In this document: positions 1 through 10,794 of the stretch, piece by piece
Numbering within the stretch: the stretch's first letter is position 1
Layout of the letters: each line of letters starts with the position of its first letter
DNA from: Odontocerum albicorne
Lineage: Eukaryota > Arthropoda > Insecta > Trichoptera > Odontoceridae
NCBI GenBank assembly: GCA_949825065.1
Contig: OX463865.1
Span: 21,189,115 to 21,253,114, forward strand
DNA: 64,000 nucleotides
Reading direction: 5' to 3'
The notes under the pieces: model-generated
Databases searched by the model: none
Seen by the model: only the letters and a program-made list of their open reading frames with translations
What the model was told of the DNA's origin: nothing
Translations under genes and position numbers: made by a program

Positions 1-859
1 ATCTTTTGTTAGCTTTCGACATGCGGTTGTAAAGCTAAGGAATTCATTTTAGTTTTATATTTTCCTCGTCTTGACTGTTAATCAACCTTTCCTTAACTTA
101 TTGTCTTTATAAAATGTCCGTTTATCATCTTTGGGTACAGTTTTTGAAACTGTTGATCTTTTATATAAATAACTAGTTATATGTGTATAATAAAATACCG
201 CACGAAACACAATAATACCGTCCCGACACATCAACTGCATATCAAAAACTATAAAATCTTCACTCTCGACTTTTATTTATTGAACACTACATCAAGACGT
301 GAATACGAGTACAAATAAATGCTCTCTATTTTACAATTTCATCATTACAACGTGCGCCTCCTTTTATGTACAATTGGTAAAATATTGCGGCAATATTTTT
401 AATCTGTCAATACTCGTAGCAGTGACGAGTCCCGAGTTGAGGCGCACTTGAGAAGGGCGAGGAGAGCTCGCTCTCTAAACGGCGCTGTATAAAGTGTCGT
501 TTTATTATTATTGTCTGTTATTACAGATCAAAACTCTCTTAATCACTTATTTTTTCCTAATCCTTATCCTACCCATTTGGAGTCGGTTACTTGAACCTTC
601 TTCCTCCATTTCTCTCTTGAAGGATAATCGTTCGGGGATGGCCTGAGTCTCGTCATATCCTCCTCCACTTTCTTGTGAAGGCTCATCATGGGTCTGTCTA
701 CTTCTGCGTCTATTTGAGAGTCCTCAATTCTTGGCTGTCTTTAGCGTAGACCTTTCATCTAAATTATCATCTATAATACGAGTAATATGCTGTTTGGGTG
801 ATACTCGTCTTTAGCTTTTATTTTTTTTTCACGTCAAACGTACTTCATAGTTTTTCTTA
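1..859. other. No gene recognised; AT-rich spacer with one SINE4 fragment
   Basis: No open frame with recognisable protein similarity is visible. Bases 428-520 hold a SINE4 fragment, annotated separately. Two copies of the 8-mer TACGAGTA lie at 304-311 and 777-784. The stretch around 560-740 is richer in C and T and may be a decayed element, but I could not identify it. Confidence 0.5.
428..520 (+). repeat. SINE4 fragment (cggcgctgtataaa family)
   Basis: The block runs from a degraded B-box-like cccgagtt through ctctctaaacggcgctgtataaa to a tattattatt tail. The same order recurs at 26185-26290, 59345-59450 and 59535-59620, and inverted at 20405-20475, 35480-35560, 35650-35745, 39195-39265 and 39875-39950. 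The better copies have gggttcgaat, a Pol III B-box consensus, upstream of the core, so a tRNA-derived SINE is the likely origin. Confidence 0.6.
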
Positions 860-963
860 TAAAGGGTCTTTCAAATTGAACGTTTTTTTTTAATTCTTGG
901 ATAAAACACAGATGGCGTCGCGAAATTGCCTGGGTCTTGGTGACAATTGAGATGTGTAATGTA

Positions 964-1720
964 CGAGGCATATCCAGAAAGTAAGTGTACTGAATTTTTG
1001 TAGGTTACAATTTTTTTTATTTAAACAAAAAAATTACGTGGTTACCGTAGTACATATGTAAGCTATTTTTCGACATAGTCGCCATTCCTCTCAATGCAGG
1101 TGGTGAAGCGGGGTATCAACTTTTTGATGCCTTCCTCGAAGTAGTTTCCCGCCAACCCCTCCGTCCACTTCTCCACCTCCTCCTTTACCTCCTCGTCGGT
1201 TGAAAACCTTTTTCCACCCATGTGCAGCTTCAATGAGGTAAAGAGATCTGAAGGTGTTAGGTCAGGGGAATGCGCAGGGGAATCCACAGTCATTCTGCGA
1301 TCGTCACGGAGCGCATTTTCGATTTTTTCCACAATTTCGTCAGTCACAATTGAAGGTCTTCCGCTCCTCTGATCATCATGCACAGACGTTTCTAAACTCG
1401 CGACACCACTTATACACACTCGTACAATTCATAGCTTTATCACCATATGCAGTTTTCACCTCATTATAAACCTCAACCGGAGGCTTTCCCTTCCAAACGA
1501 GATAACGGACGACGCCGCGTATTTCGCACTTGGCGGAAGATTAGATTGACATTTTTCACGAAACGTGTTGTCGCGTCGACACTTCTCAACGTACTGACCT
1601 CTTACCGGTCTCGTTGTGGAGGGGAAGGTTCAGGCTACAAGGAAGTGTAGCCAACATGTCGAAAATAAAATCCACCCGGTCGTGAGAGCCTCAGTACACT
1701 TACTTTCTGGATACGCCTAT
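964..1720 (-). mobile_element. Mariner element, internally deleted, copy 1
   Basis: Terminal inverted repeats share the core tatccagaaagtaagtgtac and sit inside TA at 962-963 and 1721-1722. Length is 757 bp against about 1.3 kb for a complete mariner. On the minus strand the transposase has both N-terminal DNA-binding helices (CEIRGV...; later RSGRPSIVTDEIVEKI), then jumps to the last catalytic aspartate region (HSPDLTPSD) and the full C-terminus ending DYVEK. The part with the first two catalytic aspartates is gone, so it cannot encode active transposase. It is the inverse orientation of the copy at 58651-59201. Confidence 0.92.
1063..1570 (-). pseudogene. Mariner transposase, deleted catalytic core
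   Basis: Minus-strand reading starts near 1563 with ATG TCA ATC, followed at once by a TAA where the 58.8-kb copy has CAA. A second frame break lies in the HTH linker near 1395. The readable frame 1063-1419 gives the second helix-turn-helix, RSGRPS, DEIVEKI, then DLTPSD and the 52-residue C-terminal tail. Known mariners need a D,D34D triad; only the last D is left here. The C-terminal 52 residues are identical to those of the other copy, which suggests both moved recently using a transposase supplied elsewhere. Confidence 0.85.
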
Positions 1721-1736
1721 TATAATATTTATAAAA

Positions 1737-2058
1737 ATGGAGTCGTATACAATACAACGACGCGTTCGAATTGTTGAATTATTTTATGTATTGTAATCTC
1801 CGGAAACGGTGATGTTAATTGGCCACCAAGGTCATGTGATCTTACACCGTTGGACTATTTTCTCTGGGGTTACGTGAAAAGCCAGGTCTATAAGAATGAC
1901 CCTGATCAGTTCCTGAGTTGAAGCACGAAATTATTCACGTTATTGGTGAGTTAAAACCGCAATTATGCCAAAATGTCATCGAAAATTTTGACAAAAGAGT
2001 GGACACCTGTGGAGCTGCAAGAGGTGGACATTTGGCGGATATTGTTTTTTGTGTTTAA
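1737..2058 (+). pseudogene. DUF4817-like transposase, N- and C-terminal ends only
   Basis: The frame opens with ATG and reads MESYTIQRRVRIVELFYV, the start typical of the DUF4817 helix-turn-helix found in insect transposases. After a short gap it reads NWPPRSCDLTPLDYFLWGYV, the third-aspartate region of the DDE domain, then KSQVY. Stops follow (TGA after QFLS), and the reading shifts toward a degraded C-terminus that includes a GGHLADI-like tract. The middle of the catalytic domain is missing. This is the gene content of the 862-2175 element. Confidence 0.8.
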
Positions 2059-2189
2059 ATGTTATACATTATACTTTGACGACCAATAAGGTTTTTGAAA
2101 TCAAAGCATATTGTGTGGTTTTGTTCAAGAATTACAAAAATTGAGTTAAAAAATCGCTTAATTTGAAAGACCCTTTACATATGGGTGTT

Positions 2190-2725
2190 TATTATATTGA
2201 CTGTACGCCATCGTTTTGTGATATGTTTTTTTATATAAATATTTTCTTTAAAACCGTTTAAGAGAACGCAAGACATGAGATGTCATATAACAAAATATAA
2301 TACCCAACGTCATTTCTCTCGAGTTAAATGGCCAAATGTATTTTGTGCGAGACTTGAAAGGTTCATGTCACGTCTTACGGATCGGATCATACGGGGTGGT
2401 CACGTCTGTGTCCCGTTTCTTGTCGTGATACAGTGAATTCATTATTTATTTTTCTGCACACACCGCTCTCTATCTTCCCCTTCGATATCCTCCGAAGATT
2501 TTGCTCCTATTTGTCCTATTCGCTCAGCTGTTACGGAGGAGCACAGTGCAGCATCAAAATCAATGAATGAATGAACGATTGCTGCTGAATGTTGAATAGT
2601 CCGCGCACGCCTCGATTCATTGAGTAGAAAATAGTTTTGAAACTCATAATTCGAACCCTTGAATCATTTACCAACACGTACGGCTCCTGTTATTTCTATG
2701 AACTTTCACAATTCCATCTTTCAAA
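2190..2725. other. No gene recognised
   Basis: AT-rich sequence without recognisable coding similarity on either strand. It contains short homopolymer runs only. Confidence 0.4.
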
Positions 2726-2728
2726 ATA

Positions 2729-3022
2729 AGAGGGGAGGTCAATAAATTCGCGGAAAGAAGGGGATTTTTTTTCCTTTTCAATATATTCACCATAAACTCA
2801 TTTCCACTTGTTTTGTCAGAAACTTAATAACGGCGCGATACTAGTTTTTTTCCGTACTTGGGATGTTGTTGACGTTTGACAATGTCTTAAACAATACTGT
2901 CAAAATGAAACTAAAACTTGGTGAATATAATAATAATGAGTGATATTATCGGAACATGCACATTCGAACTACCACCCCCTCCCTTAACCCCTTCGTACCG
3001 CGAACTTATTGACCTCACCTCT
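2729..3022. mobile_element. 294-bp MITE with long terminal inverted repeats
   Basis: The left end agaggggaggtcaataaatt and the right end (complement agaggtgaggtcaataagtt) match over about 36 bases, and each is bordered outside by TA (2727-2728 and 3023-3024). The inner sequence shows no open frame of note. Size, TA flanks and lack of coding capacity fit a Tc1/mariner-type MITE. Confidence 0.88.
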
Positions 3023-3540
3023 TATCAAACATTTATCCAACCATAATTTCCTTGATCTTCCTCGCACACGCCTTCCCCTCCCATTTGCAATAAATCATGA
3101 AGTTTTCTTCTCAGAGGTAATAAAATGATATAATAACTGATCTGATCTAACGTTAATGTCATATTATAATATAATATTAACCAGTTGAGCGGCAAATATC
3201 ATAGACTACATAATTGATGACATTCGCTGTTTCGAGCGCGGCACAGCAATACACTTATGCATTGTCTGTAGTACATACCCGTACGTACTCGTACATGCAG
3301 GCAGACGGAATAATAAATGCATTCATTATGCATTGTGCCTATTCATGTTCTCCAAACCAGATGATAATAATTGATCGATTTATAATTGGGGTTTCATATC
3401 GCGATATCGCTTTATCCGCTGCTGCAATACAATTTCCCTAATTTTATGGATAATGTATGATAATATATACGTCAAAATAATACGACGTGTATTATGCATG
3501 GTTTCTATCGGTTTATATTTTAATGGACCAAAAAAATATA

Positions 3541-4124
3541 TTAGGTGTACAAATAAGTTTCCGCCGTTTTTTATAAAAAAATGGGCATTTATTGTGAAAG
3601 AACGGAACCTCATGTTTTATTCGAAGTAGTACCCATCGCTTGCCACTACTTTTCCCCATCTTTCTGTGAGCATACGAATACCGCGTCAGTCATCATCATC
3701 ATCTTTTGAGGCTATCCACGAATCGACTCAATTTTTGGTATCTTCATATGATGTGAAGTGCTGCTCAGACAGGCCATGCGTCATCGATCAAAACAAGTGG
3801 TAATCAGAAGGAGCAATGTCTGGTGAATACAGCGGGTGGGGTAAAACTTCTCAATTGAGTGTTTCCAAATAGGTTTTGACCGGTGCCGCAACATGTGGAC
3901 TAGCATTATCATGCAGGAGAATAATTTTGTCGTGTCTGGCGTAGTAGTGGGCGCGCTTTTCCTCGAGTGCTCGACTCAATCTCATCAATTATGTTCGGTA
4001 GACAGCCCCAGCAATGGTTTCATTCGGTTTGAGCAACTCATAATACACGACACCAAGCTGATCCCACCAAATACACAACAAGAGTTTTTTTCCATGAATA
4101 TTTGGCTTAGCATACATATATGAT
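3541..4124 (-). pseudogene. Mariner transposase relic A, C-terminal half
   Basis: Starts after a TA (3539-3540) with ttaggtgtacaaataagt, a mariner-type end. The minus strand reads WWDQLGVVYYELLKPNETI, then HDNASPHVA (second catalytic D near 3908), then a SPD-type region with PSDYHLF (third D near 3804), and ends GIRMLTERWGKVV. The N-terminal half and first aspartate are absent, and stops and frame shifts occur. It abuts relic B. Confidence 0.85.
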
Positions 4125-4134
4125 ATGTAGAAAT

Positions 4135-4830
4135 ATTTTTAGACAATTATTGTTGCATCGATCTGAATAAATGGTAATCAGAAGAAGCAAGGTCAGGTGA
4201 ATATGGCGGATGAGGAATTACGTTCCATCCGAATTCCTTTAGTTTATTTCTTGAGATTTTTGCCGTTTGAGGTTTCTCATTATCGTGTTGAAAAAAAATT
4301 GCGTTCTATTACTATTGCCTAGTGTTTTTTTTCGCCACATTTAAACGTTCGAGCTGATTACAATAAACCCCGGCCGTTATTGTGCGATCATGTTTAAGGA
4401 CTTTGTAATGGATAATTCCTGTGCAATCTCACCATACTGATTATAGGGCCTTTTTACCCTCCGGCTCCGTCTAGCGGTTGACTTTGCTACCTGCCATATT
4501 GAAATCCATTGTTTTTTGGCAACTTCGGTAAGAGTACATCACACGCTTTTCATCTCCAGTCACAAGATGTTGAAGAAGTGGTGAATTCTCTTCTGATTCA
4601 ATTAAGTTTTGGTACGTTTCAACGCGCGCGGATTTGTTCTCGTTGGTCAAATCGTGTAGTGTCCATATACACCCTGTTTATAAAATTTGCAGATTTTTTA
4701 AAAATGTTCTTTTACATTTGACCACGAGTATTCGAGCGTATCTGCGATTTGTCGAATGGATTTGGTTGGATTTGCCTCGAGTTTAATACGTAAAATTTCA
4801 CCGTCCACTCTCACTATCCATTTTCTTCTG
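4135..4830 (-). pseudogene. Mariner transposase relic B, second lineage
   Basis: Minus-strand reading gives, in order, a paired-like helix (DGEILRIKLEANPTKSI, near 4790), LVTGDEKRV (first D near 4553), TITAGVYCNQLERL, FFQHDNEKPQTAK (second D near 4284) and PPYSPDLASSDYHLFRSM (third D near 4178). All three catalytic aspartates can still be seen, but stops and shifts break the frame. The sequence stops right after LFRSM, so the C-terminal tail is missing exactly where relic A begins. It differs from A in sequence, so these are two lineages, not a tandem copy. Confidence 0.82.
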
Positions 4831-5264
4831 GGTTAATTTTTTAAACAAAATTGTCACTACGAAATTTTTTAAACCACTATCAAAGATTCAGTATGCTCCC
4901 GTAAATATTACAAATGTTTTTTTATTGCGGTCGTCGCATTATTTTCGTCGAAAAAGTGTTAATCTGGAAAAAATGCCTCCATTTTAAACACTACGAAAAA
5001 AACTTTTTTTTTTAAAATAACCGTCATTTACGTGTCTACCGATCGATAAAATACAAAATATATGTTTATAGTTTAACAACTGATGGTCAAAAAGGACTAG
5101 GGAAAAAACGACATGTTCGTCCGGTACTCCTAATATTGACTCGTAACATATATACGAGTATGTTCAATTTTGACCATTCGTGATTTTTATAAAATACAAT
5201 TAAAATTTTACAAAATACAAGTAATCGCGATAAATGGGTTAATAATAAAATATTAGAACATGTT

Positions 5265-5870
5265 GAGGAATTCTATGATACTATTTGGATAGTATTTTCT
5301 CAGATGATGGAAGATCGAGCGAAGAATATCGAACGGCGAGTAGCGATAGGATACAAAGACAATTGAGCCATAAACCATATTCAATCGAACCGGACAGTAT
5401 CAACATCTTCTAAGATGCTAGTCAACAACAGTATTTTGATGCCAACTTTGATGTTTGTGAGTGGAACATGGAACAAGTTTGAAAGGAGCCAGATTGATGA
5501 TTAAGAAATGCGAGCACTTGAATGGGGTGACAATGTATGACAGAATACAGAATAAAGTGACTAGGGTTAAATGTGAACTTATGAATGATGTGTTGAGGAA
5601 GTTAACTCAGATATTTTAGGTGTTTGGAAGAAATCAGTTAAGAAAGATTAACAAAATAAATGTACAGTGCAAACGTGTGACAAGAAGACCAAGAAAAGTA
5701 TGGTCGGACCAAGTGAATGATTTAAAAAAAGGAAGGCTAGAAAGTTGCGCGAGAAGGTGTATAGATGTAGAAGAGGCGATATATGTGTGTCGTGATAGGA
5801 AAGTCTGGCGCTCTATCCTCTCGGCTTAGTCCGGCAGGGAGATGACGTGATGGCATGTATTTATAGTACT
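5265..5870 (+). mobile_element. LINE-A 3' fragment (C-terminal end of reverse transcriptase ORF)
   Basis: Reading in shifting frames gives YYLGSIFSDDGRSSEEYR, then NGVTMYDRIQNKV, then VTRRPRKVWSDQVNDLKKG and YVCRDRKVWRSILSA. This order is typical of the C-terminal part of insect non-LTR retrotransposon ORF2 proteins, after the reverse transcriptase core. An open stretch remains at 5620-5829. The end (tccggcagggagatgacgtgatgg) recurs at the 3' end of every LINE-A copy in the window. Clade not assigned. Confidence 0.82.
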
Positions 5871-5879
5871 GACTGCTTA

Positions 5880-6575
5880 TTTAAAGTACTAACATTTTAA
5901 GCTTGTATGATTTAATTCATTTAGTCATTATCATTGCTTCGGCCTTACCTTTCGGATTGCGACTTACTCGTATTCTTATCATGATCGCTGGCCTACTCGT
6001 ACTCTTCAGCCTCAGCCCAGTCTACTCGTAGATCCTCCAGTCTAACTTACCCTTTTCCGTTTATATTTTTAATAACTTATCACATCGTTTTTCGTATTTT
6101 TGGGAACACATTGTTCGGTTCTCGTAATAGGAAAGCAGGAGTTCTCAGGAAGTGTATTTTCCTATCGAGAAGTGTTCGTGTTCCCACGATAAATCTTTCG
6201 GGAGATTAAGATCAGCGCTGTGCCAGCACGCTGCATGCTGCATGAGGTGAAGGCGAATTAGATGAAGATAAAGCGATCAGTATAATCTAATCGTCAACTG
6301 TTATTTAATATAAATATTTAAACAGTAACAGATGGCCCTGACCATTCTGGTGTTCAAATTTACTGTCGTTAAAAATAATAAGTTGAATTTTCGATCATAC
6401 ACAGAGGGCTTTTTTTATGATTTTTAAAATATTTTATTTAAACGGTCAATTAACATTTTTAAACAAAGAATTACAAATAAAATAAAAAATTCGAACGTAG
6501 GCAGTGTTATTATATAAAAAAATTAAATAAAGGACGAAAATAACACAATTATAAAGTAAACCCATACTATTCAAT
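5880..6575. other. No gene recognised; cluster of three TACTCGTA sites
   Basis: No coding similarity seen. Three copies of TACTCGTA occur within 66 bases, at 5965, 5994 and 6023, in a locally more GC-balanced stretch. Confidence 0.4.
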
Positions 6576-7233
6576 TAATTCATATGTACATGCATACCAT
6601 CACTCAACTTTCCTTTAGGGATAAACAGAGAGGACAGAACTCCTGACATTCCTATCTTGACACTCATACTTTGCCTCTTTCACGTCTATACACTTCATCA
6701 TACGACTCCTTCTATTTATCTAAATTTCTATGTTTCCTTTTTTCAAAATATTCACTCAATCCAGCCATATTTTCTTTGGCCTTCCTTTACCATTTTTATT
6801 CCTTCCACACTCACATTTGCACTGTATATATGTTTTTTTTCTTTCTTCATTCATTCGTTCCACGTGCCCGTTCCATCTCAGCGTGCTCTTCTTCATCTTA
6901 CTTAACACATAAGCCTTAAACTCACAGTCATCACTAATAACTTTATTCCACATTCTGTCATACATTGTCACTCCGTGTATTCTTCTAAGTGCACGCAATT
7001 CTACAGCAGTTATACCGGTTATTTTCAGTTTTGGTCACTCCCACACATTAAAGTTGGCACTAAAATACTGTGTGGACTATCATCATCTTGACGGATTTTG
7101 ATACTGTCCGATTCGAGTGTATATGTTTTAGTGCTCCATGGACTTCGTTTCCTATCTTTACACGCTGTTCAATATGCTTCATAACTCTTCGGTCATTTGA
7201 TAATATACAACCAAAATAAAAGAATTCTTTAAT

Positions 7234-7287
7234 TGTAATTTGTTTTATCAAACATTGTTTATTCCACTTTTTTGTAACGGTATAACG
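7234..7287 (-). mobile_element. Tail fragment of the hammerhead-like retroelement
   Basis: The sequence attgtaatttgttttatcaaacattg...gtaacggtataac matches the tail that follows the hammerhead-like core at 22131, 47035, 51560, 52150 and 60010. The core itself is missing. The minisatellite begins directly after it. Confidence 0.65.
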
Positions 7288-7532
7288 TTTCATTATTCAC
7301 CCATACATCGTATTTATTGTGCTTTAATCTTTCATTATTCACCCATATATCGTATTTATTGTGCTCTAATATTTCATTATTCACCCATATATCGTATTTA
7401 TTGTGCTCTAATCTTTCATTATTCACCCATATATCGTATTTATTGTGCTCTTATCTTTTATTATTCACCCATATATCGTATTTATTGTGCTCTAATATTT
7501 CATTATTCACCCATATATATCGTATTTATTTT
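7288..7532. repeat. 42-bp minisatellite, about 5.8 copies
   Basis: Units beginning tttcattattcaccc start at 7288, 7330, 7372, 7414, 7456 and 7498; the last is truncated and carries an extra AT. Because 42 is divisible by three and the unit lacks stops in some frames, long artificial open frames result. The array sits inside LINE-A. Confidence 0.95.
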
Positions 7533-8149
7533 TCTTTTCATGGTTTTTAATCACCATGACTTATGATTTCGCAGTATCCATACTCAGATCTTTCTCTTCG
7601 CATTCTCTCATGCAATTATTTATCAAACTATGTCATTCATCTTCATTCTCCGCTTCCACTACCACATCATCAACGTACAGCAATCCGCATACATTCCCAT
7701 TCGACATTTGTACATCACCCATTGACCCCTATAGTTATTTTACACATTAATCTATGTAAATATTATAAAACCCACTACATTATTCAAAAATGAAAACTTC
7801 CAAAGTTCTTTTTAATATTTAATTAGTTTTTTTCTTTCTAGGAATCAACCTCTATATCAAAGCCACGAACTTTTGAAGAAAACGTTTTTAACTAATATAA
7901 ATTGTCTTCGGTTAAGCTGATGTATTTTTAATGTAACTAATTCATGCGTAATGAGATATCGCTTCGCTTAAACTATGGAAATTTTTCCGGGCGAAATTCA
8001 TTACATAAATAACGTTGCCGGGGCAGATAATTATTCCGCCCATCCCCTATAACCATTGTGTGTCTTCCATCCACCTCCATCATTTGCGAAATTTTGGTAC
8101 AGCATTCCCCCCTTATCCGCGAGGAATGTTTCTAAGACCCTCAGTTGAT

Positions 8150-8570
8150 GCCTGATATCGCTGATTTATGATTAAGTTTAGAAACAGTAAAGATTAACTT
8201 CAATCTATTCTATATATTTTATCTTCTGCATCACGTACTCGATGCTGAGGGTCGTGATTGGTCCTCTGATATGTCTCAAACTTGTCGCACCACCTGTCTC
8301 TATTTTGGCGGGTTCTGAGCCATGCTGAATGCATCACATAGAACCCCTTTCTCTTGCTTATCTTCCCTTGACTGTCCCTGTAATCACCAGCTTCTCCAGA
8401 CTATGGTGATTCTTTCTTGTGTATATTAGGATTCTTTTTCTACATGTTGTCGAAAACTTTTCAGTTATCACCGATTCTGGGATGATAGAAACGTCAGTAC
8501 GCTTTGCGATGGAATACGAAGCGTCTGCCTCCATTACCATATCTCGAAGGCATATATAATTTTTATTTCC
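8150..8570 (-). mobile_element. LINE-B fragment (C-terminal part of reverse transcriptase ORF)
   Basis: Minus-strand reading gives ADASYSIAKRTDVSIIPE, then SVITEKFSTTCRKRILIYTRK and HHSLEKLVITG, followed after a frame shift by QNRDRWCDKFETYQRTNHDP. This matches the order seen in insect LINE ORF2 ends, where an RT tail with RTD/NxSI is followed by GH-type and RW(C/S)DQ motifs. It resembles the copy at 47560-48000. Confidence 0.72.
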
Positions 8571-9034
8571 TTTTTGTCCTAGTTTCCAATGTATGTTATA
8601 CTCGTATATAATTTTGTGTGCCAAAATAGAGCCAGGATGAGCAGATCTATAGCGCAAGTGTTCTTATTTTCAAATATATTTTGCTGTCAAATTAAAAATA
8701 TGCTAGGATAACTTGTACTTGTTATACTATATAATGTCATTCGCATTTAGAGTACACAAACTTACTGAAAAATTTCCTTAACAAACATTTAGCTACATTC
8801 GGATATTTAGTTATTATTGTATTATTGATATTGGCAGTGCTGAGAGCCATCCCGTGTTCCTACTATGAATGATCTTATCCCCACTAAAACGAGTACTTCT
8901 CTGCCTTTTACACTTCGAAGGGGAATGTTTCCTGTGAAATTTTGCGTTGCTATGAAATTGAACTAGTCTCAAATACAGACTGTATATAATCTACTTACAC
9001 TAGTTTTTGGCTATGAGTAACTAAAATATATGTT

Positions 9035-9035
<1 letters not shown>

Positions 9036-9090
<55 letters not shown>
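9036..9090. repeat. (CT)n microsatellite
   Basis: Uninterrupted CT dinucleotides for 55 bases. It produces a meaningless Arg-Glu repeat reading frame on the minus strand. Confidence 0.99.
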
Positions 9091-9093
<3 letters not shown>

Positions 9094-9274
9094 AATTTGA
9101 AGGTGAGCTGAGCTGACTTAAACATTAAAATTGTGGAAATCTTGGGCAAATAGTGGAAATAATTGGATATCCAATTCGATATTACCATAAATTTTGTAAA
9201 CAAAGGAATATCTGCATTTTAATATTTTTTCCAGATTGTTGACAATTGTGTAATATTACACTTTCGCTGTATAT

Positions 9275-9400
9275 GCTTCGAAGTTCTATGAGAAGATGTA
9301 TAGATGTAGAAAAGGTGAAAGGTGTGGTTCACGATAGCAAAGTCTCGCGCTCTCTACTCTCGGTCTATCTCGACGGAGAAACGGCGTGATTGTATGTACG
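9275..9400 (+). mobile_element. LINE-A 3' terminal fragment
   Basis: The text tatgagaagatgtatagatgtagaaaagg, then gatagcaaagtctcgcgctctctac and acggcgtgattgtatg, match the LINE-A 3' end. A TACGAGTA 8-mer (9397-9404) interrupts the tail where other copies read tatgtatgt. Confidence 0.7.
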
Positions 9401-9404
9401 AGTA

Positions 9405-9590
9405 CACATGTTTTATGGTACAACCTGGCAGGCTTATTGCCGTGTGATTATTTCTTCCTAACTACCAGAAAGTTGAAGGGCTTTAGTGAAAACCAGACTT
9501 CTATTTTTTTTACTTGGTATCAAAGGGCATCCCCCGGAATAGAAGAAGGCGTCCTACCAACTAGGCTACGGAAATCCTATATAAGTTGAA
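9405..9590 (-). mobile_element. SINE1 copy (tRNA-derived), diverged
   Basis: On the minus strand it has a degraded tRNA-like head (…gtagcctagttggtaggacgcc…) followed by a body with gtctggttttcactaaag and a tail ending gcctgccaggttgtacc. The head-body-tail order is shared with SINE1 copies at 11479, 22359, 23047, 25952, 38533, 53395 and 61632. Confidence 0.75.
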
Positions 9591-10089
9591 CAATTAGCAA
9601 GTATTTAGTTATTGTTTTCTGAGATTTGTGATTATGGTTTCTCTCTGACAAAAAATCTTGTTTTAACTATACTCGCTCTGTTTGAATGATGTGAATGGCG
9701 CAGGGATTGTTTTATTGCGTTTGGCTATTTGAGCATTTTGACAATGCATTGGAATTTTCCATTTAATGTACTCGAACCGTTGTTGACCGCTGGTAACTGA
9801 AACCGCTGATAAAGAGGGACTAGCTGTTATGTTATTAATATTGCTATGATCGCGAATGTAATGTAATTTTTTGCCATTGTTTGAACTTTGTATTATTTTG
9901 TATCATTTTTCAATAGCATTTATGTATTCGTGTCATTGATGGTTAGTTTATTATATTAAGCGCGATGATTGACGACTGAAAGTTTGCGACTTGCCATCTT
10001 TCAAATTGCTGATAATTTTTCCTGAAATTTACAGTGATTTATTATGCAATTTATTATGTTGCTTTTTTTAGATTTTCCCTTCTATACAC

Positions 10090-10260
10090 TATTTGTACTC
10101 AGTAAGATACAAGCAAAATCCTAGTTTATTGAGGACACGAAAAATTTAATTAAAAAAACCCGGATCCATTTAATTTGTGAGTCCGCTTTAAATTACCTGC
10201 TGTGTTTTTTTTTCATAAAATATGTAGTTAAAAAATATATTATCATGTATAAATAAATAA
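10090..10260. repeat. Dispersed repeat shared with 25565-25740
   Basis: Both copies contain gatacaagcaaaatcctagtt / gatacaggcaacatcctagtt, then a GGGGACACGA-like block, ccggatcc / ccagatcc and aaattacctg before an AT-rich end. Same orientation. Type of element unknown. Confidence 0.6.
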
Positions 10261-10471
10261 AATAAAATACATTTCGTCACGCCATGCTCTCTGCGATGTT
10301 TTCCATCCAAACACACGGCTTCGTATTAAGTAAGACTGTCCTTAACTCTGGTTTCGTTACCAACTTTGTCTTTTTCATTTTACGATGTCTTCAGCAGCAT
10401 ACGTTTATCGGAGTCGAGTATATTCGATTCTGAATTTGGATTGATCATTATTTCTTGAAATACATCGATTC

Positions 10472-10560
10472 ACGACCTCTGTGGTCAAGTTGGTAAGAAG
10501 CTTGTCTTAAGGTCTGAGGTTCGCTGATTCGGTTCCCGTTGGAACACAGATTTATTTTAA
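10472..10560 (+). mobile_element. SINE1 head fragment
   Basis: Reads acgacctctgtggtcaagttggtaagaag, then ttcggttcccgttggaacaca. The A-box-like and B-box-like blocks of the SINE1 head are visible but diverged, and the body that follows is poorly conserved. Confidence 0.6.
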
Positions 10561-10794
10561 GCATTATTTCAAGGGCTTGAGGTTTTCTGAGGCCAATTCG
10601 TTACTGACCTTGCCTAGTGAAGCGGTTTTATGTGTTCACAAAATGAAGGGCATTGTTATCTATGGTACTTGTATTTTATGGGTCGCCTTTTCATTAAAAT
10701 GATGGATATTCAAAATTATGTATTTTGGGACATAAATACGAGTATATTTAAAAAAAAAAACACTTTTAAACTGATATAATGGGGACTGGGATTA

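Larger units (their letters stand above)
862..2175 (+). mobile_element. TA-flanked DNA transposon remnant with DUF4817-like transposase, interrupted by a mariner
   Basis: Inverted ends read aagggtctttcaaatt at 862 and its complement ending at 2175, with a TA dinucleotide on both outer sides (860-861 and 2176-2177). That is the Tc1/mariner-type signature. Removing the nested mariner (964-1720) and one TA leaves about 555 bp, far too short for a full transposase gene, so the host element was already an internal-deletion derivative when the mariner landed. The transposase pieces are described at 1737-2058. Confidence 0.85.
6580..7760 (-). mobile_element. LINE-A, long 3' fragment with reverse transcriptase motif
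   Basis: Minus strand, 5' to 3': CGLLYVDDVVVEAENEDE near 7700-7650 (the Y-x-D-D catalytic box of reverse transcriptase), then FGCILSNDRRVMKHIEQRVKIGN near 7220-7150, then RALRRIHGVTMYDRMWNKV near 6990 and GKGRPKKIWLD near 6760. The 3' end lies near 6580. Stops and shifts prevent expression. Between YVDD and the FGCILSNDRR block lie a 54-bp Penelope-like tail and a 42-bp minisatellite that are not part of the LINE. Confidence 0.85.

Noticed and set aside
7240..7566. 108-codon repeat protein frame (HYSPIYRIYCALIF units)
   Set aside because: Translation of a 42-bp minisatellite inside a LINE; no start context or conservation.
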